From an uncultured Muribaculaceae bacterium (GTDB lineage Bacteria; Bacteroidota; Bacteroidia; Bacteroidales; Muribaculaceae): a stretch of DNA of 32,365 bases. Shown here one piece after another: positions 1-7,678 of this stretch; positions within the stretch are counted from its first letter, which is position 1; every line of letters starts with the position of its first letter. A program made the translations under genes and the position numbers. Location: the NCBI GenBank assembly GCA_944321725.1, contig CALUMI010000031.1, forward strand, positions 1-32,365. The letters are read 5' to 3'. The notes under the pieces were generated by a model that worked only from the letters and a program-made list of their open reading frames with translations, ran no database searches and was not told where the DNA came from.

Positions 1-46
1 TAACAAAGCCTCTGCTTGTGAAAGCCGGGACTTTGTGCATAAAAAA

Positions 47-85
47 GAAGGAGGTGTGCATTTTGACACACCTCCTTCCATTTTT
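47..85. terminator. Bidirectional intrinsic terminator
   Basis: A perfect 12-bp stem (47-58 pairing with 67-78, GAAGGAGGTGTG with its complement) closes an 8-nt loop. It is followed by CATTTTTATTT on the plus strand and preceded by six A at 41-46, which read as a T tract on the minus strand. It separates whatever lies upstream of the window from the glutaminyl cyclase gene. The first 46 bases hold no recognisable gene. Confidence 0.85.
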
Positions 86-130
86 ATTTAAAATGTGACG
101 GCTACAGGCAAAGGTGTGGGGAAATAGTCT

Positions 131-138
131 TAACTTTG
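131..138 (+). promoter_or_regulatory. -7 promoter element for the glutaminyl cyclase gene
   Basis: TAACTTTG is an exact match to the Bacteroidetes -7 element TAnnTTTG. It lies 23 bp before the ATG at 162, which gives a short leader and argues for that start rather than the upstream in-frame ATG at 114, which precedes the promoter. A clear -33 TTG element is not seen. Confidence 0.55.
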
Positions 139-161
139 CAAAGATTGAAATCTCACCGCAC

Positions 162-1154
162 ATGAATTACAAAAAACACATATTGGCATTCGCAGCCTTA
201 CTGTTTATGACAGCAAGCTGCTCAAACTCGTCAGGCAAGCAAGCGACCGCGCCGGACGGCATGGCAACTGATAAAACAATAGAGCCGCAAGTCGTATTCG
301 ACGCCGACAGCGCATACTCATACGTAGCCGCACAATGCGCTTTCGGAGAGCGTGTGCCCAACACCGACGCACACCGGCGTTGCGGCGATTATCTCGCGGG
401 CGAGCTGAGGAGGCACGGAGCAACGGTAACAGAACAACACGCCACACTCACCGCCTTCGACGGGACAAAAATCGAGGCTCGCAACATCATTGGAGAATAT
501 TATCCCGATAAACGGCAACGCATATTGCTGCTCGCGCATTGGGACTGCCGCCCATGGGCCGACAACGATCCTGATGCCGGCAAACGACAGCAGCCTGTAA
601 TGGGAGCCAACGACGGCGCAAGCGGCGTGGGAGTGCTGTTGGAAATAGCAAGGATTCTGTCGCGCAACGAGCCGGAAATGGGGATCGACATACTCCTAAC
701 CGACGCGGAAGACTGGGGAAACTCCGGCGCAAGCGACGACAGCAGCTGGGCGCTTGGCACCCAGCATTGGGTCGACAACCCTCACCGCAACGGATACCAA
801 TACCCTTCTTTCGGTATACTCTTGGACATGGTAGGCGACCGAAACGCCAAATTCCTGAAAGAATATTTCTCCGTGCAGTCGGCCTCCGGAGTTGTCGGCA
901 AACTATGGACAACCGCCGCCAAGCTCGGATACGACAATTATTTCATCGACACACGCGGCGGGGCAATGACCGACGACCATGTGTTTCTCATCCGCGCGGG
1001 CATACCGTGCGTCGACATCATAGACCAGCGCATGGACAACGACACCGGTTTCTGCCCGCAATGGCACACCTCGTTCGACACAATGAAACACATCGACCGC
1101 TCCACGCTGAAAGCCGTAGGACAGACAGTGACAACTATGCTGTTCGGCAAATAA
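162..1154 (+). CDS. Glutaminyl-peptide cyclotransferase-like M28 lipoprotein
   Basis: Predicted zinc-dependent glutaminyl cyclase of the M28 peptidase fold. It would convert N-terminal Gln of exported proteins to pyroglutamate. With start 162 the protein has 330 residues, beginning with a lipoprotein signal (basic MNYKK, hydrophobic run, lipobox TASC with Cys20). The frame is open from 114, but that ATG lies upstream of the -7 element and would bury the signal peptide. Visible family motifs are AHWDCRPWAD (125-134), GANDGASGVG (148-157, metal ligand Asp151), TDAEDWG (180-186, catalytic Glu183 and likely ligand Asp184) and QWHTSFD (300-306, ligand His302). This is the animal-like type II cyclase known from Porphyromonas and Parabacteroides. 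A plain M28 aminopeptidase is the alternative, but the AEDWG and HWDCRPW motifs favour the cyclase. The gene stands alone, with its own promoter and a terminator upstream. Confidence 0.85.
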   Translation: MNYKKHILAFAALLFMTASCSNSSGKQATAPDGMATDKTIEPQVVFDADSAYSYVAAQCAFGERVPNTDAHRRCGDYLAGELRRHGATVTEQHATLTAFDGTKIEARNIIGEYYPDKRQRILLLAHWDCRPWADNDPDAGKRQQPVMGANDGASGVGVLLEIARILSRNEPEMGIDILLTDAEDWGNSGASDDSSWALGTQHWVDNPHRNGYQYPSFGILLDMVGDRNAKFLKEYFSVQSASGVVGKLWTTAAKLGYDNYFIDTRGGAMTDDHVFLIRAGIPCVDIIDQRMDNDTGFCPQWHTSFDTMKHIDRSTLKAVGQTVTTMLFGK

Positions 1155-1230
1155 TAGTTAAAAACATCACCCTAAACCGCCCCATATTATCCAAAAATAC
1201 GTAACTTCGCAATAACAAACGCATCACCAA

Positions 1231-2685
1231 ATGAAAGAGGCACTACATCTGACACAGGAACAGAAATTGCAACAGCGGCTGTCGCCGCAACAGGTGCAAT
1301 TCGTGAGGCTGCTGGAAATGAGCCGTCCGGAAATGGAAGATGAAGTGCGCCACGAAATAGAGGACAACCCCGCAATCGAGGCAGTAGACAACCATGACAC
1401 AGAATCGCTGCCAACCGAAGACGGCGGAAAATTCGAGGAATCGTCGGAAGACATGCAACGCGCCGACTACAAAAACGACGACGACATACCGTCATACCGC
1501 TTCGAGGCCTCCAACCGCAGCGTGGACGACAAAGTCTACGACCCGGTAATCGTGTCGGAAAGCTCGCTGCTCGACTATCTGTCGGAACAAATCAATGAGC
1601 GCGACCTGACTCCCAAACAGCAAAAAATAGCCGACTACATAATCGGCAACATCGACGACAACGGCTACATGACGCGTCCTGTGGCGGCTATCGCCGACGA
1701 CATAGTATTCCAGACAGGGACAGACGTCACAGAGGAAGAAGTCGACAACGTGCTGCAAATGATACGCGACCTCGACCCGGCCGGAATAGGCGCAACCGAC
1801 CTGCGCGACTGCATGCTGCTGCAACTGGAGCGATTGGGCGGCAACCGCCGCAACATGCAGGCATACGAGATAATTGACAAGCATTTCCCCGAATTTTCAA
1901 AAAAGCACTACGACAAGATTATTCAGGCAATGGGGATAACCGGCGACGACTTCAAAGCGGCTCTCGAAACGATACGCTCGCTGAATCCAAAACCCGGCAG
2001 CCTGTTCAACGGAGGCGACAGCGACAATTCGCAGCACATAATACCAGATTTCAGCGTAGAAGTGGACAACGGCAAAATCACGCTGACCCTTCTCAACAAC
2101 ATACCGGAACTGCAAATCGAAGAAAGTTTCCAAGCGATGTACAACAACATCTCGGCCCGCAAACCGGCTAACCGCAACGAAGAAGAAGCCAACACCTTCG
2201 TAAAAGACAAATACGAATCGGCCTCCAATTTCATAAAAATGCTGCGGCAGCGGCAGGAAACTTTGTTCAACACAATGCGGGCGATAGTTGACTGCCAGAA
2301 AGAGTTCTTTCTGACAGAGGACGAGTCCACACTAAAGCCAATGGTGCTCAAAGACATTGCCGCAATGACCGGCTACGACATCTCGGTAATCTCACGCGCC
2401 ACAGCCGGAAAATACGTGATTACCCAACGCGGCATCTACCCGCTGCGCTTTTTCTTCAACGAGGGGCTGAAGCACGAGTCGGGAGAGGATGTGTCGTCAC
2501 GCGAGATACAATCCGCATTGAAGAAAATAATCGAGGCGGAAAACAAAAACAAGCCCTACTCCGACGAGCAACTATGCTCATTGCTGCAGGCGAAAGGCTA
2601 TGAGATAGCCCGGCGGACAATAGCAAAATACAGGGAGAAACTCGGAATCCCCGTCGCCCGCCTAAGAAAAGAAACTCTAAAATGA
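1231..2685 (+). CDS. rpoN: RNA polymerase sigma-54 factor
   Basis: Sigma-54 binds -24/-12 promoters and needs an AAA+ activator to open them. The 484-residue protein has all three regions. Region I (about 1-50) is rich in Gln and Leu (LTQEQKLQQRLSPQQ) and contacts the activator. An acidic linker (about 50-90) follows, then the core-binding domain with YLSEQI and IGNIDDNGYM, then the DNA-binding domain with an HTH (LKDIAAMTGYDISVISRATAGK without its ends) and the RpoN box ARRTIAKYRE at 460-469, one substitution from the usual ARRTVAKYRE. The ATG at 1231 places region I at the very N terminus, as expected. A weak TAACTTCG -7-like element lies at 1202-1209. The next gene starts 7 nt after the stop. 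The window also holds a matching promoter (6294-6309) and an activator gene (17316). Confidence 0.97.
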   Translation: MKEALHLTQEQKLQQRLSPQQVQFVRLLEMSRPEMEDEVRHEIEDNPAIEAVDNHDTESLPTEDGGKFEESSEDMQRADYKNDDDIPSYRFEASNRSVDDKVYDPVIVSESSLLDYLSEQINERDLTPKQQKIADYIIGNIDDNGYMTRPVAAIADDIVFQTGTDVTEEEVDNVLQMIRDLDPAGIGATDLRDCMLLQLERLGGNRRNMQAYEIIDKHFPEFSKKHYDKIIQAMGITGDDFKAALETIRSLNPKPGSLFNGGDSDNSQHIIPDFSVEVDNGKITLTLLNNIPELQIEESFQAMYNNISARKPANRNEEEANTFVKDKYESASNFIKMLRQRQETLFNTMRAIVDCQKEFFLTEDESTLKPMVLKDIAAMTGYDISVISRATAGKYVITQRGIYPLRFFFNEGLKHESGEDVSSREIQSALKKIIEAENKNKPYSDEQLCSLLQAKGYEIARRTIAKYREKLGIPVARLRKETLK

Positions 2686-2692
2686 CAATAAT

Positions 2693-3346
2693 ATGGACAA
2701 ATCCGCACATACGATAATCAACACTTTCGAGGCGAAAGCCATGCGCATCGTTCACTACGTGTCTGTATTTTTCTCCGCGCTGCTAAGCCCGCTGCTCATG
2801 CCCACCTACGGCATGATTGTGTCGCTTTGGCTGTCGAACCTGCTGGTACTGACACTGCCCACAAAACTCACGGTGATACTTACCGTATTCCTAATCACGG
2901 CCGTATTGCCCGCGCTGCTTTTCCTGTTGCTGAAGTGCCTCAAAATAATCGAAAGCACCAATCTCAACGGACAGAAAGAAAGGCTGTTCCCCTACATAAT
3001 AATCATCGTATGCTATGTGGCAAGCGCCGTCTACCTGTTCAGCATCAACGCTCCGGAATGGCTGTGGATGTTTATGTTCGGAGGAGGCTGCGCCGCACTG
3101 ATTTCGATGATTGTCAACTTCAAATGGAAAATCAGCGCGCACATGGCGGGGATAGGCGGATTTGTGGCTTTGGTATGCCGCATCAATGCCGGCGGCGACG
3201 GCGTGTTCGACCTTCTGCCGGTGATATGCGGAGCTATTTTCATAGCCGGAATACTCGGCACATCGCGCATCGCTATGGAACGCCACACGCTTTGGCAGGT
3301 ACTTGCCGGAGCGGCAAACGGATTTATTTGCGTATATTTTTTATAA
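2693..3346 (+). CDS. PAP2-like integral membrane protein
   Basis: A 217-residue polytopic membrane protein with about six hydrophobic segments. Three stretches recall the PAP2 phosphatase signature in order: KERLFPY (about residue 98) where motif C1 has its Lys and Arg-Pro, ISAHMAG (about 146) where C2 has SGH, and SRIAMERHTLWQVLAG (about 191-206) where C3 has SR-x5-H-x3-D-x2-G. The C3 Asp is replaced by Gln and the C2 Ser-Gly by Ser-Ala, so activity as a lipid phosphatase is uncertain. It starts 7 nt after rpoN and is followed 20 nt later by purE, so it is probably co-transcribed. An in-frame ATG further in (Met17, before RIVHYV) could also be the start, since the first 16 residues are hydrophilic. 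Confidence 0.6.
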   Translation: MDKSAHTIINTFEAKAMRIVHYVSVFFSALLSPLLMPTYGMIVSLWLSNLLVLTLPTKLTVILTVFLITAVLPALLFLLLKCLKIIESTNLNGQKERLFPYIIIIVCYVASAVYLFSINAPEWLWMFMFGGGCAALISMIVNFKWKISAHMAGIGGFVALVCRINAGGDGVFDLLPVICGAIFIAGILGTSRIAMERHTLWQVLAGAANGFICVYFL

Positions 3347-3366
3347 CGAAATAAACAATTAAAATC

Positions 3367-3870
3367 ATGACACCTGTTGTAAGCATAATAATGGGCAGCA
3401 CTTCCGACCTGCCTGTTCTCGAAAAAGCGGCAAAGCTGCTCGACGAGTTCGAGATACCATTTGAGATGAATGCACTGTCGGCACACCGCACGCCTGAAGA
3501 AGTGACCAAATTTGCCCTCACGGCAAAAGAAAGAGGCCTGAAAGTAATCATAGCGGCCGCGGGCATGGCAGCCCACCTGCCGGGAGTGATAGCCGCACAA
3601 ACCACAGTACCCGTGATAGGCGTGCCCATAAAATCATCGTTCGACGGGATGGACGCGCTGCTGGCAATCGTACAGATGCCTCCGGGCATACCTGTAGCCA
3701 CAGTAGGCGTGAATGCCGGATTAAACGCCGCAATCCTCGCCATACAGATGCTTGCGATGAGTGACGGCAAAATAGCGGCAAAATTCGAAAAATACAAAAA
3801 GGACCTTGCCGGAAAAATCGTAAAGGCCAACGAGGAGCTTTCACGGATAAGCTATAAGTATAAAGTTTAA
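3367..3870 (+). CDS. purE: N5-carboxyaminoimidazole ribonucleotide mutase (class I PurE)
   Basis: Catalyses rearrangement of N5-CAIR to CAIR in de novo purine synthesis, in the cytoplasm. The protein has 167 residues, typical of the short octameric class. Family motifs are IIMGSTSDLP (7-16), the nucleotide-binding loop SAHRTPE (with the catalytic His), AAGMAAHLPGVIA, IGVPIKSSFDGMDALLAIVQMP and GVNAGLNAAILA. The start at 3367 puts the first beta strand (VVSIIMGS) at the N terminus, as in other PurE proteins. It lies between the PAP2-like gene and ispG on the same strand with short gaps. Confidence 0.97.
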   Translation: MTPVVSIIMGSTSDLPVLEKAAKLLDEFEIPFEMNALSAHRTPEEVTKFALTAKERGLKVIIAAAGMAAHLPGVIAAQTTVPVIGVPIKSSFDGMDALLAIVQMPPGIPVATVGVNAGLNAAILAIQMLAMSDGKIAAKFEKYKKDLAGKIVKANEELSRISYKYKV

Positions 3871-3914
3871 AGGTTAGAGAGCAATATAATTTACTGACTC
3901 TAAAAATTGCTGCA

Positions 3915-5618
3915 ATGGATGGTTTCAACTATCGGCGACGACAGTCATCGGTTGTCGACATCAAAGGGATGCCGCTCGGGGGCGACAATCCGATACGCAT
4001 ACAATCGATGACATCGACCTCCACACTCGACACCGACGCAAGTGTGGCGCAATGCAAGCGCATATTCGACGCCGGAGCCGATTTGGTGCGGCTCACGGCA
4101 CAAGGAGTAAGAGAAGCCGAAAACATAGGAGTGATACGGGCCCGCCTTCATGCCGACGGTTATTGCAAGCCATTGGCTGCTGATATCCACTTCAATCCAA
4201 AAGCGGCATTCGCCGCGGCAGAAACAGCCGACAAGGTACGCATCAATCCCGGTAATTTTGTCGACGCGGCGCGTACATTCAAGAAACTCGAATATACCGA
4301 CGAGGAATATCAACGCGAGATAGAAAAAATCAGGGAAAAGCTCATCCCGTTTCTCGATATATGCCGTAAAAACCATACGGCCGTAAGACTTGGAGTAAAC
4401 CACGGCTCTCTTTCCGACCGTATAATGAGCCGCTACGGCGACACGCCGGCAGGAATGGTGGAATCGGTCATGGAATACCTGCGGATATGCCGGGAGGTTG
4501 ATTTTCGCGACATCGTGATTTCAATCAAAGCGTCGAACACGGTGATAATGGTTGAAACCGTCAGACGGTTGGTGGAAGCAATGGACGAGGCCGGAATGAG
4601 ATTTCCGCTGCATCTCGGCGTGACAGAGGCAGGCGACGGCGAGGACGGACGCATAAAATCGGCTGTGGGTATCGGTGCTCTTCTTGCAGAAGGCATCGGC
4701 GACACCATACGCGTGTCGCTCAGCGAAGAACCTGAGTTGGAAATACCCGTGGCACGTAAGCTCGTCGATTACATTACCTCGCGCGAGGGCCACTCGCCGA
4801 TAAGCGGCACATTTGCAAAAGGCTATAACCACACCGCACCTGAAAGAAGAGCAACCGCCGCCTGTGGCATCATAGGCGGAAAAAATCAGCCGGTGGTAGT
4901 TTCCACTCTCGACAAGCAGGAACTGTCAGAATGCGACCCCAAACCGGATTTCCTGCCCGGAGATTTCAGACACATCGAGGCCGACGCGTCACAGTCACCT
5001 GAAGAGGTGGCGGCATCACTGCCCGCCGGCACTGTGATTATTCTAAGCTCACAGCACAAAAATCCGACAGGCGAAATGCAGGCATTTATCCACCGCCTTA
5101 CCGATTGCGGTTGCCAAGCTCCCGTAATAGCAAAAATGCGCTACGGCGACAACGACCCGGAAGACGTGCAAATAAAAGCCGGAGCCGATTTCGGCACCTT
5201 GCTAATCAACCGCCTTATCGACGGCATTTTGCTTGAGGCTCCCAATATCCCCGTCCGCCCGGATGCCGTGCGATTCGCTTTCGGGATACTTCAAGCGGCA
5301 CGCACAAGAATGGTAAAAACGGAATTCATATCATGCCCGAGTTGCGGACGGACAATGTTCAACCTGCAAGAAACCGTAAAAGAGATTAAAGCCGCGACAT
5401 CGCATCTGAAAGGATTGAAAATCGGCATCATGGGGTGCATAGTCAACGGTCCCGGCGAGATGGCCGACGCCGACTACGGCTACGTGGGCGCGGCCGCCGG
5501 AAAAGTAAGCCTCTACAAAGGCAAAGAATGCGTGGAGCGCAATATCCCTCAAGAAGAGGCACTTGAGCATCTCGTTGCCCTGATAAAGGCACACGGCGAC
5601 TGGCACGACAAACATTAA
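3915..5618 (+). CDS. ispG: 4-hydroxy-3-methylbut-2-en-1-yl diphosphate synthase, long form
   Basis: Iron-sulfur enzyme of the MEP isoprenoid pathway, converting MEcPP to HMBPP. At 567 residues it is far longer than the roughly 370-residue E. coli enzyme. The extra length is an inserted domain between the N-terminal TIM barrel (IQSMTSTSTLDT near residue 30; ADIHFNPK near 94) and the C-terminal [4Fe-4S] domain, spanning roughly 290-460, as known for plant, Chlorobi and Bacteroidetes enzymes. Cluster ligands are Cys474 and Cys477 (SCPSCGRT), Cys508 (GCIVNGPGE) and probably Glu515. The insertion is in frame with no sign of damage. mntP starts 7 nt after the stop. Confidence 0.97.
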   Translation: MDGFNYRRRQSSVVDIKGMPLGGDNPIRIQSMTSTSTLDTDASVAQCKRIFDAGADLVRLTAQGVREAENIGVIRARLHADGYCKPLAADIHFNPKAAFAAAETADKVRINPGNFVDAARTFKKLEYTDEEYQREIEKIREKLIPFLDICRKNHTAVRLGVNHGSLSDRIMSRYGDTPAGMVESVMEYLRICREVDFRDIVISIKASNTVIMVETVRRLVEAMDEAGMRFPLHLGVTEAGDGEDGRIKSAVGIGALLAEGIGDTIRVSLSEEPELEIPVARKLVDYITSREGHSPISGTFAKGYNHTAPERRATAACGIIGGKNQPVVVSTLDKQELSECDPKPDFLPGDFRHIEADASQSPEEVAASLPAGTVIILSSQHKNPTGEMQAFIHRLTDCGCQAPVIAKMRYGDNDPEDVQIKAGADFGTLLINRLIDGILLEAPNIPVRPDAVRFAFGILQAARTRMVKTEFISCPSCGRTMFNLQETVKEIKAATSHLKGLKIGIMGCIVNGPGEMADADYGYVGAAAGKVSLYKGKECVERNIPQEEALEHLVALIKAHGDWHDKH

Positions 5619-5625
5619 CCGCCAA

Positions 5626-6195
5626 ATGGGAATAGCAGGGATAATTTTATTGGCTGTCAGCCTCGCAATGGATTGCTTTTCAGTGTCGTTGGCAAGCGGC
5701 ATAATACTAAAGCGCATACACCGCCCAACCATGCTGAAAATGGCGTTTTTCTTCGGGCTGTTTCAAGCCCTGATGCCATTGTTGGGATGGCTTGTTGCCG
5801 GACTGTTCAGCTCGCTGATACGCGACTATGACCATTGGATAGCCTTCGGCCTGCTCTCATTGCTCGGAATCAGAATGATTATTGAAAGTCTCAAGAAGCA
5901 GGAAGAATGCAATTTCGACCCACGCCGATTGCCCGTAATCCTCACATTGGCTGTGGCCACAAGCATCGACGCGCTGGCCGTGGGTGTCACATTCGCATTC
6001 ATCAAAATGGAGGCTAAAGAGATGCTGATTTCCGTAGGCATAATAGGATTGGTTTCGTTTTTGTTCTCAGCCATGGGCACATACATAGGCGTAATGGCCT
6101 GCAAACGGTTCAGATTCCGCATGGAATGGCTCGGCGGGATAGTGCTGATAGGGTTAGGCACGAAAATCCTTTGCGAGCATCTGATGGCCTCGTAA
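5626..6195 (+). CDS. mntP: Putative manganese efflux pump MntP
   Basis: A 189-residue inner-membrane protein with six predicted hydrophobic helices in two repeats of three, as in MntP (formerly DUF204). Each repeat has the conserved acidic helix: AMDCFSVSLASG with Asp16 and TSIDALAVGV with Asp115. These match the positions of residues needed for Mn(II) export in the E. coli protein. It starts 7 nt after ispG, so it is probably read from the same transcript. No manganese riboswitch (yybP-ykoY type) is visible in front of it, in contrast to many mntP genes. Its stop lies only 7 nt before the inverted repeats of the efflux-operon control region. Confidence 0.9.
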   Translation: MGIAGIILLAVSLAMDCFSVSLASGIILKRIHRPTMLKMAFFFGLFQALMPLLGWLVAGLFSSLIRDYDHWIAFGLLSLLGIRMIIESLKKQEECNFDPRRLPVILTLAVATSIDALAVGVTFAFIKMEAKEMLISVGIIGLVSFLFSAMGTYIGVMACKRFRFRMEWLGGIVLIGLGTKILCEHLMAS

Positions 6196-6202
6196 GGCAC
6201 GA

Positions 6203-6229
6203 TGTCAAAATCTTTGACAAAAGTGTCAA
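6203..6229. promoter_or_regulatory. Candidate enhancer (UAS) with three TGTCAA half-sites
   Basis: Two overlapping inverted repeats share a central arm: TGTCAAA-atc-TTTGACA (6203-6219) and TTGACA-aaag-TGTCAA (6214-6229, a perfect 6+6 palindrome). The outer like-oriented half-sites start 21 bp apart, about two helical turns. The block is centred about 100 bp upstream of the predicted sigma-54 start site. This is the usual distance and design for an NtrC-type activator binding site. That the regulator at 17316 binds here is inference. Confidence 0.6.
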
Positions 6230-6293
6230 CTTTTTTTACACACACAAATCTGCGGAAAATCATACAAATCTAATTACCAAACACATACGTTTT

Positions 6294-6309
6294 TGGCAAA
6301 ATCGTTGCA
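6294..6309 (+). promoter_or_regulatory. Sigma-54 (-24/-12) promoter of the efflux operon
   Basis: TTGGCAAAATCGTTGCAC (6293-6310) matches the sigma-54 consensus TGGCACG-N4-TTGC with exact spacing. The -24 GG is at 6295-6296 and the -12 GC at 6307-6308, with 10 nt between the two dinucleotides. The predicted start is near 6320, 17 nt before the ATG at 6337. The window encodes both sigma-54 and an NtrC-type activator. I saw no second match with this spacing in the other intergenic gaps of the window. Confidence 0.8.
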
Positions 6310-6336
6310 CATTATATAGAGAACAAATAAAATTTT

Positions 6337-7656
6337 ATGACAAAACTAAATCTCTATATAATTGCGGCATTGATAAGCGGAGCACACGTTTCTGCGGCAG
6401 AAAAGTGGAGCGCGGACGACTGTATGCGTTATGCAGTAGAAAACAATTTCGATGTGAGAAGCTCCGAAATAACCCGCGACAACGACCGCTTGGACTATAA
6501 GAAAGCCATTGGCTCGTTTTTCCCGACCGTGGGAGCGTCGCTGTCACTGGATGGAAGTTTCGGACGCTCCATCGACCCGGAAACCAACACCTACGACAAC
6601 CTGAAAACCATAAACAACTCCTATGGCCTCAGCGTGTCGTGGGACATCTTCACCGGCGGACAAATCATAAACCAATTCAAACGGGCAAAAGCGCAAAAGC
6701 AAGTGTCGGAATCAGCTCTGCAAAGCCGCCGCGACGAGATTGCCATCAATGTGCTCGACGCTTTCGTCAATCTGCAATACTACACCGAGCTACTGAAAAT
6801 CACCGCGCTGAAACTTGAGGAAAGCCGCGCGCTGCTCCGGCAGACTCTCCGAATGAAAGAATTAGGGCTGAAAAGCGCTGTCGATGTGAGTCAGGCGGAA
6901 GCGCAAGTGGCCGACGACGACTATACGCACACAAGCACACAAAGCCTGTTCACCACATCGCTGCTCAAGCTGAAAAGTACCATGAACTTCCCTGTTGCCG
7001 ACACACTTGAGCTCGTCGGCCCGGAAAATCCGATTTCTCCAAACACACCTCCGCACACCACAGCGGAGATAATGGAGTTTGCCCGCCACAACAATCCCAT
7101 AATGCGGCAGGCAGAACTCAACAAAGAGATAGCCAAGTACTCGCTGCGCTCGGCAAAAGGCTCGTGGGCTCCGACTATTTCATTGAGCGCAGGACTGTCC
7201 GACTACTATTACCGCCATATAGGCTCTGAGAATCTGCCTTTCAAAGAACAAATGGACGTGAATTTCGGGCAATATGTCGGAATCTCGATGAGCATACCGA
7301 TTTTCGACGGTCTGTCGCGCTCCAACAACGTCAAAAAAGCGAGAAATCAGGCAAGAGAGGCGCGCATCGACTACAACCGCAAGCTCTATGAGCTGCAGAC
7401 GAGCGTGGAGCAGGCCGTCACCGACCGCGACAACGCGGAAAAAGAAGCCGCAAAAATGTCGGGCAAAGAAAAATCCGACTCGATAGCCTACGTGTTCGCA
7501 AAACGCAAATACGACGAGGGCCTTATGAGCTTTCTGGACATGCAGAAACTGATGAACACATGGTTTGAGTCGCAGGCCGAACACGTCCGCTGCCGCCTGC
7601 TGTTCGACGTGAAACGGCGGTTGGCCGACTATTACCGCACCAACAAACTCTATTAG
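6337..7656 (+). CDS. TolC-like outer-membrane efflux protein
   Basis: First gene of the efflux operon: a 439-residue outer-membrane channel component of the TolC/OEP family. A Sec signal peptide (cleavage probably after HVSA, residue 20) is followed by WSADDCMRYAVENN, the conserved opening of these proteins, then two structural repeats of long amphipathic helices separated by beta strands (FPTVGASLSLDGSFG near 60-75 and APTISLSAGLSDYYY near 280). The repeat pattern (MKELGLKSAVDVSQAEAQV near 175, KYDEGLMSFLDMQKL near 395) is typical. The family name is clear, the substrate is not. It is preceded by the sigma-54 promoter and followed 22 nt later by permease 1. Confidence 0.92.
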   Translation: MTKLNLYIIAALISGAHVSAAEKWSADDCMRYAVENNFDVRSSEITRDNDRLDYKKAIGSFFPTVGASLSLDGSFGRSIDPETNTYDNLKTINNSYGLSVSWDIFTGGQIINQFKRAKAQKQVSESALQSRRDEIAINVLDAFVNLQYYTELLKITALKLEESRALLRQTLRMKELGLKSAVDVSQAEAQVADDDYTHTSTQSLFTTSLLKLKSTMNFPVADTLELVGPENPISPNTPPHTTAEIMEFARHNNPIMRQAELNKEIAKYSLRSAKGSWAPTISLSAGLSDYYYRHIGSENLPFKEQMDVNFGQYVGISMSIPIFDGLSRSNNVKKARNQAREARIDYNRKLYELQTSVEQAVTDRDNAEKEAAKMSGKEKSDSIAYVFAKRKYDEGLMSFLDMQKLMNTWFESQAEHVRCRLLFDVKRRLADYYRTNKLY

Positions 7657-7678
7657 AAACAAATAAAACAAAAACGAT

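Noticed and set aside
1..46. Possible tRNA or end of a gene at the window edge
   Set aside because: No cloverleaf can be drawn and no frame is convincing in so short a stretch.
114..161. Upstream ATG extension of the glutaminyl cyclase
   Set aside because: It precedes the TAACTTTG promoter element and would hide the lipoprotein signal that starts at 162.
5600..5630. Manganese riboswitch before mntP
   Set aside because: Only 7 nt separate ispG and mntP and no yybP-ykoY-like structure is present.
6126..6500. Plus-strand frame bridging mntP and the TolC gene
   Set aside because: It runs through the end of mntP, the activator sites and the sigma-54 promoter in another frame; no protein features.
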